NCBI GenBank assembly: GCA_022573935.1
Contig: JACZTE010000024.1
Span: 1-8,741, forward strand
Direction of reading: 5' to 3'
Source: Chloroflexota bacterium
Lineage (GTDB): Bacteria; Chloroflexota; Dehalococcoidia; DSTF01; RBG-16-68-14
DNA length: 8,741 nucleotides
A program made the position numbers and the translations under genes. Shown here in pieces: positions 1 to 6,753 of this stretch (position 1 is its first letter; each line of letters starts with the position of its first letter). Under the pieces are notes generated by a model, which had not been told where the DNA came from, ran no database searches, and was given only the letters and a program-made list of their open reading frames with translations.

Positions 1-664
1 TATCGGTGACGCTGGCTCGGCCTGTGGGCACCAGGAAGAAGAGGCTCCACTGGACCACACCGAGCTGCTCCATCAAGCTCACCATCTCTTCGAGCAGGTG
101 AACGTTGTACTGACTGACGGTGGTGTTGACCTGGAGCGATAGGCCGGCGGCGGCGGTATTGCGGGCGATGTCCAGCGCCATCTCGAAGGAGCCGGGGAAG
201 CCACGGAAGGCATCGTGCACGTCGGCGCTGGGGCCGTCGATGCTGACCGCGACCCGGCGCACTCCAGCCTCCTTGACCTGGGCGAGCGCTTTCGGCGTGA
301 CGAGGCGGGTGGTGGTTGGGGTGAGCGAGGTTCGTAGGCCCCGCTGCACGGCGTAGGCGAGGATATCGTAGAGGTCGCGGCGCATCATGGGGTCGCCGCC
401 GGTCATCACCAGGATCGGGTCGCCGAACTCCTTGATCTGATCGATCAGGCGGAAGGACTCCTCTGTGGTGAGCTCTTCCGGGTGACGGCGGGGCTGAGCC
501 TCGGCCCGACAGTGACGGCAGGCGAAGGCGCAGGCGCGGGTTAGCTCCCAGGCGATGATGAACGGGGCCTGGTCGAAGTCGGCATCGACTAAGCGGGCAT
601 CGTGCGCCCGCCTCTCCGCGACCGCGCGTGTTGGTTCCTCTGGCCTCGTACCGTTGCCGGTCAT
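1..664 (-). CDS. Radical SAM protein, TIGR04053-like (AhbD-related), C-terminus outside window
   Basis: Translating the minus strand from 664 gives 221 residues with no stop before the window edge, so the C-terminal part, including any SPASM domain, is missing. Cys45, Cys49 and Cys52 form the CxxxCxxC motif that binds the SAM-cleaving [4Fe-4S] cluster. GGDP at 89-92 replaces the usual GGEP, and the segments DPILVMTGGDP, VSIDGP and FFLVPTGR are what I recall of the TIGR04053 radical SAM/SPASM family. That family is related to AhbD, the Fe-coproporphyrin III decarboxylase. The ATG overlaps the stop of the upstream radical SAM gene (ATGA), so the two are probably translationally coupled and may act in one pathway. 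Superfamily assignment is secure; the substrate is unknown. A tetrapyrrole or a peptide are both possible, since SPASM enzymes act on either. Confidence 0.88.
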   Translation of the reverse strand, partial: MTGNGTRPEEPTRAVAERRAHDARLVDADFDQAPFIIAWELTRACAFACRHCRAEAQPRRHPEELTTEESFRLIDQIKEFGDPILVMTGGDPMMRRDLYDILAYAVQRGLRTSLTPTTTRLVTPKALAQVKEAGVRRVAVSIDGPSADVHDAFRGFPGSFEMALDIARNTAAAGLSLQVNTTVSQYNVHLLEEMVSLMEQLGVVQWSLFFLVPTGRASVTD

Positions 665-1917
665 TGCCCGTTCTCACCGCCCTCCTGTACGGGCACCGGC
701 CACCTCGCCGCTTCGACGGCCTCAGGCGTGCCCGGACTGAGGCCGATCTCCTCATCGGTGAGGTAGCAGGCGGGATCTGGGGCCAGGAAATCGTCGAAGT
801 ATCGTTCGGCCCGGACGCGCAGGTTGCCGTTGCAGATGTGCAGGTAGCGGCAGGAGTGGCAGCGCCCCTTCAGGGCAGCCTTTCTGTCCTTCAGCACTGC
901 CATCCTCGGCTCGTCCTCGTCGGTCCAGATAGCGCTGAACGGGCGCTGTCGCACGTTGCCGAAGGCGTAGTGCCCGGAGAACTGGTCGGCGAAGACGTCA
1001 CCCTGCGGGCCCACGGCGGCGATGGCGATACCCGACTGGTTGCCGCCGTTCCAGGCCAGCATCTGGTGCACCTCCTCGGCTCGGTGCGGTTGCTCCTGCT
1101 GTAGCCTCAGGTAGAGGTACACCCCATCGGTGTGGTTGTCGACGGTCAGGATCTCCTTCTCCTGTCCCCTCTCGTGGAAGTCTCGCGCCCGGTCGAAGAC
1201 GAGATCCATCGCGGCCCGAGTCTCCTGCGGCGTCAAGTCGTACGCCCTCATCCGGTCGCCGCGGCCGGCGTAGGCGAGGTGGTAGATGCAGCAGCGCGGG
1301 ATATCCTCGGTCTCCAGGAGGTCGAAGATGGCTGGCAGCTGGTCGACATTCTTGCGGTGGACGGTGAAGCGCAGGCCCACGCGCACCCCTTCGTCGCGGC
1401 AGCGGCGCAGTCCGGCGAGCGCTTCCTGATAGGCGCCTTTCTTGCCGCGGATCTTGTCGTGCACCGGCCCGATCCCATCCAGGCTGATCCCCGCGTAGGA
1501 AAAGCCGGCCTCCCTGATCTGACGGGCCACCTGGGAGCTGATGAGGGTACCGTTGGTGGACAGGACGCAGCGCAGGCCCAGGCCTTTGGCGTGGGCTGCG
1601 AGCTCGAAGATGTCCGGCCGGAGCAGCGGTTCGCCGCCGGAGAAGATGACGGTGGGAATACCGAACGCCGCCAGGTCGTCCAGCAGGCGACGGCCCTCGT
1701 CCGTGGTCAGCTCGCCCGGGTAGGCACGGTCGTGGGAGTCGGAGTAGCAGTGCATGCAGGACAGGTTGCAACGCCGGGTGAAGTTCCAGACCACGACCGG
1801 CTTCTTGTCTTTCGAGTAGTGAAGCAGGTGAGGCGGCCCGCTGTCGGTACGCCGGCCGTAGCGCAACGCATCGCTCGGCGTGACCGTGCCGTTCAGCAGA
1901 CGGCTAACGGCGAGCAA
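661..1917 (-). CDS. Radical SAM/SPASM protein, AhbC/NirJ1-like
   Basis: This 418-residue protein has the full length and architecture of the AhbC/NirJ group, radical SAM enzymes that remove or oxidise side chains of siroheme-derived tetrapyrroles on the way to heme or heme d1. The N-terminal pattern (VSRLLNG, then SDALRYGRR, then KKPVVVWN) is typical of that group. Cys50, Cys54 and Cys57 form CxxxCxxC, and SGGEP lies at 93-97. The NirJ-type segments YHLAYAGRG, VDNHTDG, WNGGNQSGI and FGNVRQRPF follow. The C-terminal SPASM cysteines are Cys353, Cys356, Cys362 (ICNGNLRVRA) and Cys384 (DPACYL). I chose the TTG start because it gives the family N-terminus and has AGGGAGGT five bases upstream. It lies 36 bases after the NHL/cupredoxin gene and overlaps the next radical SAM gene by four bases. 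No other heme-pathway gene is visible, so the exact reaction is inferred from similarity only. Confidence 0.9.
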   Translation of the reverse strand: MLAVSRLLNGTVTPSDALRYGRRTDSGPPHLLHYSKDKKPVVVWNFTRRCNLSCMHCYSDSHDRAYPGELTTDEGRRLLDDLAAFGIPTVIFSGGEPLLRPDIFELAAHAKGLGLRCVLSTNGTLISSQVARQIREAGFSYAGISLDGIGPVHDKIRGKKGAYQEALAGLRRCRDEGVRVGLRFTVHRKNVDQLPAIFDLLETEDIPRCCIYHLAYAGRGDRMRAYDLTPQETRAAMDLVFDRARDFHERGQEKEILTVDNHTDGVYLYLRLQQEQPHRAEEVHQMLAWNGGNQSGIAIAAVGPQGDVFADQFSGHYAFGNVRQRPFSAIWTDEDEPRMAVLKDRKAALKGRCHSCRYLHICNGNLRVRAERYFDDFLAPDPACYLTDEEIGLSPGTPEAVEAARWPVPVQEGGENGQ

Positions 1918-1957
1918 CGCGCACCTCCCTGTTGTAGTCGCGTAACAGTTTTCTCAT
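1904..1957 (-). CDS. Possible 17-residue ORF between the NHL/cupredoxin and radical SAM genes
   Basis: An ATG at 1957 overlaps the stop of the NHL/cupredoxin gene (ATGA) and is preceded by AGGAGGG (1963-1969) with a five-base spacer, one of the best ribosome binding sites in the window. It opens a 17-codon frame (MRKLLRDYNREVRVARR) that ends at TAG, 14 bases inside the start of the AhbC/NirJ1-like gene, which uses another frame. It could be a translational-coupling leader that carries ribosomes to the TTG start, a tiny basic peptide, or chance. The peptide has no Cys and resembles no precursor I know. The Shine-Dalgarno also encodes the last residues of the upstream protein, so part of the signal may be coincidental. 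Confidence 0.25.
   Translation of the reverse strand: MRKLLRDYNREVRVARR
1923..1930 (-). promoter_or_regulatory. Ribosome binding site deciding the TTG start
   Basis: The minus strand reads AGGGAGGT followed by five bases (GCGCG) and then TTG at 1917. This near-consensus Shine-Dalgarno sequence, together with the family-like N-terminus that follows, supports the TTG start over any ATG. The only close upstream ATG, at 1957, is in another frame. Confidence 0.7.
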
Positions 1958-4899
1958 AGCATCCCTCCTGATCCCCTTCTTCGTCGCCGTGTTCTCGTGT
2001 ATGCCAGGAAGGCCGCGCCGAGCAGCAGCAGCGCCGCCCCGCCTATCGCGGCCAGCAGCCCCGCGATGCGCATCTCCGCGTCCGGCCCGGCTGTGCGGCC
2101 GGTGCTCGGCGCGCCGACGGCGCCCTCCGGCGCGGCCCCGCCGGACGAGGCCACGCTAGCCGCAGGCACGCTAGCCGAGGCCTCGGGGATGGCCGGGCCG
2201 GAGCAGGGTACCCCAGCGCCGCACGTCACCCGCCGCACCCGATGGTCGAACGAATCGGCGATGTAGAGATGGCCATCGGGGCTCAGCGCGATGCCGTAGG
2301 GGAAATAGAGGCCGGCCTCGCTCGCCGGGCCGCCGTCCGCCAGGTAGGACGGCACCGGCACCGGCAGGTTGTGTATGGAGCAGAGGAAGCCGTTCGTCGG
2401 ATCGAAGCCGCCGATATCGATGGGGCGGGAGATGCCGACGCCGGCCACCGTGCTGATGATGCCCTGCGAGTCCACCTTGCGGACGGTGAACGTGCGCAGG
2501 TCCGCGACGTAGAGGTTGCCCTCCTGATCGAGCGTCAGGTCTTGGGGACGCATGAGTTGAGCTTGTGTGGCCGGCCCGCCGTCGCCCGAGAGGCCGCATT
2601 CGTCCCCGCCGGCCACGGTCGTGATCCGTCCTTCGGAGCCGACGCGCCGCACGCGACAGTTTCCCGAATCGCTCAGGTAGATCGCGCCTTCCGGCCCGAC
2701 GGCCACGCCCCAGGGGTCGATGCCCGCCTCCTCAGCCGGGATGTCCTCGCCGTGATAGCGGCAGGAGCCGTCGCCGACGACGGTAGCGATGACGCCTGAG
2801 GCTAGGTCGACTCTTCGCACCCGGCAGTTGAACGGATCAGCGATCAGGAGGCCGCCGCTTCCGTCCAGCGCTACATCCGCGACGAACCAGAGGCTGGCCT
2901 GCCTCGCCGGGCCGCCGTCGCCGGAGAAGCCGCAGGTACCCGTGCCGACTATGGTGTCGATGACGCCGTTGGTGTCGACCTGCCGCACCCGGCAGTTATA
3001 CCCCTCGGCGATGAAGAGCGTGCCGTCATCGGCCACGGCCAGGCCTCCCAACAGGTCGCTGAGCCGCGCTTGGGTGGCTGGGCCGCCGTCGCCCGAATAG
3101 CCGCAGACGCCGTTTCCGGCGTAGGTCGTGACGACGCCGCTGGCGTCCACCCGTCGCACGCGGCAGGTGTCCAGCTCGGAGAAGTACCACTCGCCCTGCT
3201 TGCCCATCGCGAGGCCTATCGGGTGCCAGCCGCCGCCAGCGATGGCAGGGCCGCCGTCGCCGCCCGGCGCGCAGACGCCGCTGCCCGCTACCGTGGCGAT
3301 GTTGCCCTCTCTATCGATGCGGCGCACCCGGCAGTTGCCCGTGTCAGCAACGTGGATGGCGCCGTCGGCCGCCAGGGTCACATCGCTCGGCCAATGCAGG
3401 GCTGCCTCTGCGGCAGGGCCGCCATCACCGGAGAAGCCGCAAAGGCCATTGCCGGCAACGGTGGCGATAGGACCCCCGGGGACGAAGCGGCGGAGGCGGC
3501 AGTTCTCCCGGTCTGCCACCAGCACGCCGCCATCGGAGTCGAAAGCGAGCGCCCAAGGATGCAGCCCGGCCTCCGTAGCGGGGCCGCCGTCGCCGGAGAA
3601 GTCGCAGTCGCCGGCGCCCGCGACGGTGTCGATCACGCCGCTCGCGTCGACACGCCGCACCCGGCAGTTCGCGGCGTCGGCGATGTACAGCGCGCCGTCA
3701 GTACCCACGGCCACGTCTCGAGGGAAGAAGAGGGTGGCTTGGGTGGCGGGGCCGCCGTCGCCGGAGAAGCCGCAGGCGCCGGTGCCGGCCACGGTCGTAA
3801 TGGTGCCCCCTTCGTCCACCCTGCGGATGCGGCAATTGAACACGTCGGCCACGTAGAGGTTGCCTTGCTGGTCCCACGCCAGCCCCCAGGGATAGATGCC
3901 CGCGTCCACGGCCGGGCCACCGTCACCGCCGGCGCGACACGAGCCGTTGCCGGCGACGGTGGAGACGGCGCCGCCCTCTTCGACGCGCCGCACGCGGCAG
4001 TTGATCGTGTCCGCCACATAGACGGCGCCGTCCGGGCCCACGGCCACACCTCGAGGATGGTTGGTATGTAACCAGGGCCCCAGATCGGCGTCGCCGCCCA
4101 TGCTGTAGCCACACGATTCGTGGCCAAGGATGCTTACGATGGTGCCTGTGGGCGCTACCTGGCGTATCTGGCAGTTCTCGGTGTCCGAAATGTAGAGGCG
4201 TCCGCCATCGTCGAGCGCCACGCCCTCGGGCAGGTAGAGGCTGGCGTCCGTCGCCAGGCCGCCGTTGCCGCCGCTCCCCGCCACGGTCGCGATCGTGTCC
4301 GGCGTCCCTAGCGCGACCGGATCGGCGAGGACAGGCGATGAGGTGGGTGCGGGAGGCGATGGCAGCGGCGGCTCGATAGCCGCGGGCGATGAGGTGGGTG
4401 CGGGAGGCGATGGCAGCGGCGGCTCGATAGCCGCGGGCGATGAGGTGGGTGCGGGAGGCGATGGCAGCGGCTCAGGCAGCGGCGTTCCCTCGGGCAGGAC
4501 GACGACCACGCCCTGCATCCCGTCGATGACGTGCGGGCTGCAGAGGTAGCCATGGACGCCCGCTTCTTCGAAGGTCTGGGTGAACGTATCGCCTGGATCC
4601 ATCCGGCCGGAATGGAACTCGCCCTCGTAGCTCTGGACGTCATGCCAGCCGCCGCCCGTTTCGTTCACCCAGACCACTGTGTCGCCCTCGTGGATGACGA
4701 CGACGGGCGGATCGAAGAACTTATTGCGTTGCCTGACCACGACGAAGGTCTCGTCTTCCGCCGCCGCGGCCTCGATCGCGGAGAGGGGGGCATGCTCGCT
4801 GCGGCCGTCTTGCGCTCGAGCGGCCGAGGTCGATGAGAAAGCCACCGTGCCTACGAGGATGCACACGGCGAAGAGAGCTACCCGTCCTACCCGGCGCAT
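1954..4899 (-). CDS. Secreted membrane-anchored cupredoxin/NHL-repeat protein
   Basis: A 981-residue extracytoplasmic protein. Residues 1-29 look like a Sec signal peptide (RR near the start, hydrophobic stretch, ARA before Gln30). Residues about 50-135 form a plastocyanin/pseudoazurin-like cupredoxin with a complete type-1 copper ligand set: His86, Cys120, His123 and Met128 (C-x2-H-x4-M). A Pro-rich linker (about 140-192) holds a repeated 17-residue unit. Residues about 201-895 contain twelve NHL-type repeats of roughly 55-58 residues, each with a TVAGxG strand, a GDGGPA turn, an (L/V)YxAD strand and NCRVRRV, probably one or two beta-propellers. A tail of low complexity follows, with a hydrophobic helix at about 945-967 and an RRRRR cytoplasmic end. 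The copper domain suggests electron transfer or copper binding at the outer face of the membrane; the propeller suggests a binding platform. The ribosome binding site is weak (GGGA), with a hairpin just upstream. The specific role is unknown. Confidence 0.92.
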   Translation of the reverse strand: MRRVGRVALFAVCILVGTVAFSSTSAARAQDGRSEHAPLSAIEAAAAEDETFVVVRQRNKFFDPPVVVIHEGDTVVWVNETGGGWHDVQSYEGEFHSGRMDPGDTFTQTFEEAGVHGYLCSPHVIDGMQGVVVVLPEGTPLPEPLPSPPAPTSSPAAIEPPLPSPPAPTSSPAAIEPPLPSPPAPTSSPVLADPVALGTPDTIATVAGSGGNGGLATDASLYLPEGVALDDGGRLYISDTENCQIRQVAPTGTIVSILGHESCGYSMGGDADLGPWLHTNHPRGVAVGPDGAVYVADTINCRVRRVEEGGAVSTVAGNGSCRAGGDGGPAVDAGIYPWGLAWDQQGNLYVADVFNCRIRRVDEGGTITTVAGTGACGFSGDGGPATQATLFFPRDVAVGTDGALYIADAANCRVRRVDASGVIDTVAGAGDCDFSGDGGPATEAGLHPWALAFDSDGGVLVADRENCRLRRFVPGGPIATVAGNGLCGFSGDGGPAAEAALHWPSDVTLAADGAIHVADTGNCRVRRIDREGNIATVAGSGVCAPGGDGGPAIAGGGWHPIGLAMGKQGEWYFSELDTCRVRRVDASGVVTTYAGNGVCGYSGDGGPATQARLSDLLGGLAVADDGTLFIAEGYNCRVRQVDTNGVIDTIVGTGTCGFSGDGGPARQASLWFVADVALDGSGGLLIADPFNCRVRRVDLASGVIATVVGDGSCRYHGEDIPAEEAGIDPWGVAVGPEGAIYLSDSGNCRVRRVGSEGRITTVAGGDECGLSGDGGPATQAQLMRPQDLTLDQEGNLYVADLRTFTVRKVDSQGIISTVAGVGISRPIDIGGFDPTNGFLCSIHNLPVPVPSYLADGGPASEAGLYFPYGIALSPDGHLYIADSFDHRVRRVTCGAGVPCSGPAIPEASASVPAASVASSGGAAPEGAVGAPSTGRTAGPDAEMRIAGLLAAIGGAALLLLGAAFLAYTRTRRRRRGSGGML
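2215..4299 (-). repeat. Twelve NHL repeats (coding)
   Basis: The region encodes twelve tandem units of about 55-58 residues (about 165-175 bases), with the last enlarged by an insertion of about 30 residues (about 820-852). At DNA level the recurring core on the plus strand resembles GGGCCGCCGTCGCCGGAGAA, once per unit. Ten units end in a Cys (NCR, or TCR in unit 7) and the following unit opens with a GxxC Cys 20 residues later. Units 11 and 12 lack the NC cysteine and unit 1 lacks the opening one. Confidence 0.85.
4334..4470 (-). repeat. 51-base perfect tandem repeat in the Pro-rich linker
   Basis: Two full copies and about 35 bases of a third are identical, starting at 4334, 4385 and 4436 on the plus strand. 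Each encodes the 17-residue unit LPSPPAPTSSPAAIEPP in the linker between the copper domain and the NHL repeats. Perfect identity at silent positions points to recent duplication, and copy number could vary between strains. Confidence 0.9.
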
Positions 4900-4910
4900 C
4901 TGTTCCCATA

Positions 4911-4938
4911 ACGGCGGGGCGTGCTACTTCCCCGCCGT
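4911..4938 (-). promoter_or_regulatory. GC-rich hairpin just upstream of the NHL/cupredoxin start
   Basis: ACGGCGGGG (4911-4919) and CCCCGCCGT (4930-4938) are perfect inverted arms of nine bases with a ten-base loop. In the minus-strand transcript the hairpin ends 11 bases before the ATG at 4899, next to a weak ribosome binding site. No U-run follows (the next bases are TTATGG), so it is not a standard rho-independent terminator. It could tune translation of the large downstream gene or mark an mRNA processing or stability site. The rest of this 75-base gap shows nothing else. Confidence 0.5.
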
Positions 4939-4974
4939 CTACCAGGCAAGAGACAGGCCTTCGCTGCTCCCGGC

Positions 4975-5415
4975 CTAGACAGGCTGTGGCGCAGCGAAGA
5001 CCGTCTCGATCTCGGAGGAGGCGTTGAAGAACTGCTGGAACGTCTGGCCATAGCGATAGAACGCGTCCTTCTTGCTCTGGTCATCCGACTTGGCGAAACC
5101 ATCCGGGTCCAGGAAATCGATGGTGTTAAGCGTGTACTGGCGGTCAGGTGTACCGCCGCGCTCCTTGATATTCTCCAGCATCCCCTGCCAGGTTTCGAAG
5201 GGCATCTCCAGGTAGAAGTCGGTCTTCGCCAACGCCGAGGGCTTGATCTCGCGGACGCCGACACAGTCGAAGGCCTCGAACGTGATCTCGAAGGCTTTGT
5301 CCAGCACCTTCACGCCCATGATGGCATCACAGGTGCCGAGCTTGCGCAGCCGTCCGTCCTCGTTTGCGACTGTTATCACCGCTTCAAACCATTCGACAGA
5401 AGGAAACGTAGCCAT
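4975..5415 (-). CDS. SCP2-like small protein (putative)
   Basis: A 146-residue protein with no signal peptide and no membrane segment, so probably cytoplasmic. The pattern of an N-terminal helix (PSVEWFEAVITVAN), a strand pair around residues 30-50 (MGVKVLDKAFEITFEAF), then KTDFYLEMPFETWQGMLENI resembles the sterol-carrier-protein-2 fold. There the last segment matches the usual 'aDv.l..s...w..ll.g' stretch. SCP2-like domains bind lipids or other hydrophobic ligands. The C-terminal part (TLNTIDF, then TFQQFFNASSEIE) is not part of the core domain as I know it. AAAGGAG sits about ten bases before the ATG. It lies between the degenerate diiron paralogue (41-base gap) and the NHL/cupredoxin gene (75-base gap), so it may carry a hydrophobic substrate for the oxygenases upstream. 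The gene is secure; the domain call is from pattern only. Confidence 0.6.
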   Translation of the reverse strand: MATFPSVEWFEAVITVANEDGRLRKLGTCDAIMGVKVLDKAFEITFEAFDCVGVREIKPSALAKTDFYLEMPFETWQGMLENIKERGGTPDRQYTLNTIDFLDPDGFAKSDDQSKKDAFYRYGQTFQQFFNASSEIETVFAAPQPV

Positions 5416-5456
5416 GATTCGATTGCTCCTTTCTCTCTTACGCCCTAAGCGGGCTA

Positions 5457-6701
5457 CTAGGCAGGCGTCGCCGCAGGCTCAAGATAGGCGGCGATTTCCG
5501 GCCACAGATGCTCACGATGGTCTGTTAGTCCTGCCGCTTCCACGCGGCTCAGATACGTTAGGACCTGCCGCCGGCGGAAGTCCTTCAGCTTCCGGAAGCC
5601 CTCACCGATCTGCTCCAGTCCGCCGCCCAGCAGGATGGCGAGCGCCTCCCGCATGGGAGCGTCCTTCTCGTGATCCTTCGCGAGGTACTCTTCTCCCTTC
5701 GCGAGGTACTTGCTGATCTCGCCCCGACGCTCAGGCTGGTGTTCGAGGATGTAGCGTGTGTGCGCAATGCCGTAGGCGATGTGGCGGGCCTTATCCTGGG
5801 CCGCCAGCGAGAAGAGGCGCGACTCCGCTTCGTTCTGGGCCAGTCCGGCGCCCAGAAGGTAGAGCGACTGGATGAAGCTGTCGTTCACCAGGAAGACGAT
5901 CGCCGCCATCTCCGCGTAGCACAGCGCGTCCCGGATGGGGATCAGCCTGTCGCCAGTCGCCTGCACGCCGAGGCCGCTCCCATTGGCCAGCGCCCGTTTG
6001 CGGAACGCCTCATAGTGGCGGCCGGCATCGAACAGAACCGTCGAGAGGAACAGCTTGACCTCGTGAAAGCCGTAGCTCACCTCTCGCGTCCACTTGCCCA
6101 GCGCCAGGATGGTCATGTAGTTGTACTCGCACAGCTCCGTGCAGAGCTGCCCCATGGCCCGCTCTCTGTCCTCCGGCAGAGGCTTGATGCTCTCCCAGGG
6201 GATGTCGGTGGCCGGGCGCCAGCGCCGCTGGATCGCCTCCTCGTAGAGCGAGCCCAGGTTGTCCGCCCACACCTCCGCCTTCGAGTAGATCGTGTAGCCC
6301 ATGCTCACGGCGCCGGGCCTCACGACGGAGCCCCGCGGACGCATCGTCTGGTCGGGCCATACGTCCGGTACGTCCGCATAGGAGCCGATGTTGATGGCGT
6401 CGATGGTCAGCCCCTTCTTGCCGGGCTTGGCACGAATGCCGCGCTCCGTAGCGACCTTTGCCCAGGCCATGCTCACGGTCGGTCCCTCTCCTCTTCCGCT
6501 GAGCAACATCTCCCGTGCTTGGATCGGCGTCATGCCGGCGTCGAGGGCCTGGTGGAGGAGCTCCTCCTTCACGCCACCCTGGAGCGCCCGCACGATGGTC
6601 ACCAGCGGCCACTCCTTCGCCAGAGCCTTGCGTCTGAGGTCGTCGGGGATGCCGTCCGCCATGCCGGTAGTGGTCGCGTCTTCCGCTATCTGCTGTGTCA
6701 T
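5457..6701 (-). CDS. Ferritin-like/R2-like paralogue with degraded diiron site
   Basis: A 414-residue protein clearly paralogous to its upstream neighbour over residues about 93-405. Shared blocks include GLTxDxINIGxYxxVPD, WADNxxxxYEEAxQRxW, ATDIPWE, FRKRALxNGxGL and QNEAE. The carboxylate-bridged diiron motifs are changed. DEARH of the neighbour is DAGRH (Ala226, His229), QDESRH is QDKARH (Lys304, His307), the third-helix Glu is Asp274, and TEVEF is CEYNY (Glu192 kept, Asn194). Loss of at least two bridging glutamates makes a normal diiron oxidase site unlikely. It may be a scaffold partner of the neighbour, bind one metal or another cofactor, or have new chemistry. An N-terminal extension of about 55 residues, including a helical LLHQALDAGMTPIQAREMLL segment, is absent from the neighbour and I do not recognise it. 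AGGAGG lies six bases before the ATG. Confidence 0.85.
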   Translation of the reverse strand: MTQQIAEDATTTGMADGIPDDLRRKALAKEWPLVTIVRALQGGVKEELLHQALDAGMTPIQAREMLLSGRGEGPTVSMAWAKVATERGIRAKPGKKGLTIDAINIGSYADVPDVWPDQTMRPRGSVVRPGAVSMGYTIYSKAEVWADNLGSLYEEAIQRRWRPATDIPWESIKPLPEDRERAMGQLCTELCEYNYMTILALGKWTREVSYGFHEVKLFLSTVLFDAGRHYEAFRKRALANGSGLGVQATGDRLIPIRDALCYAEMAAIVFLVNDSFIQSLYLLGAGLAQNEAESRLFSLAAQDKARHIAYGIAHTRYILEHQPERRGEISKYLAKGEEYLAKDHEKDAPMREALAILLGGGLEQIGEGFRKLKDFRRRQVLTYLSRVEAAGLTDHREHLWPEIAAYLEPAATPA

Positions 6702-6753
6702 ACTTCGCCTCCTGGTTTCCAGAGTCGCTCCGGAAGTTCTGCCGGGCGAGCGC

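Noticed and set aside
2215..4299. Regular repeat array considered as CRISPR or non-coding satellite
   Set aside because: The period of about 170 bases matches NHL protein repeats in an uninterrupted frame. Copies are diverged at codon level and there are no short identical repeats with unique spacers.
5442..5454. Small GCCC/GGGC hairpin in the gap before the SCP2-like gene
   Set aside because: A four-base stem with no U-run is expected by chance at this GC content. No terminator is claimed.
6702..6753. Gap between the diiron paralogues searched for a promoter or RNA gene
   Set aside because: It holds only the AGGAGG ribosome binding site of the downstream gene; no -10/-35 pair or stable stem was evident.
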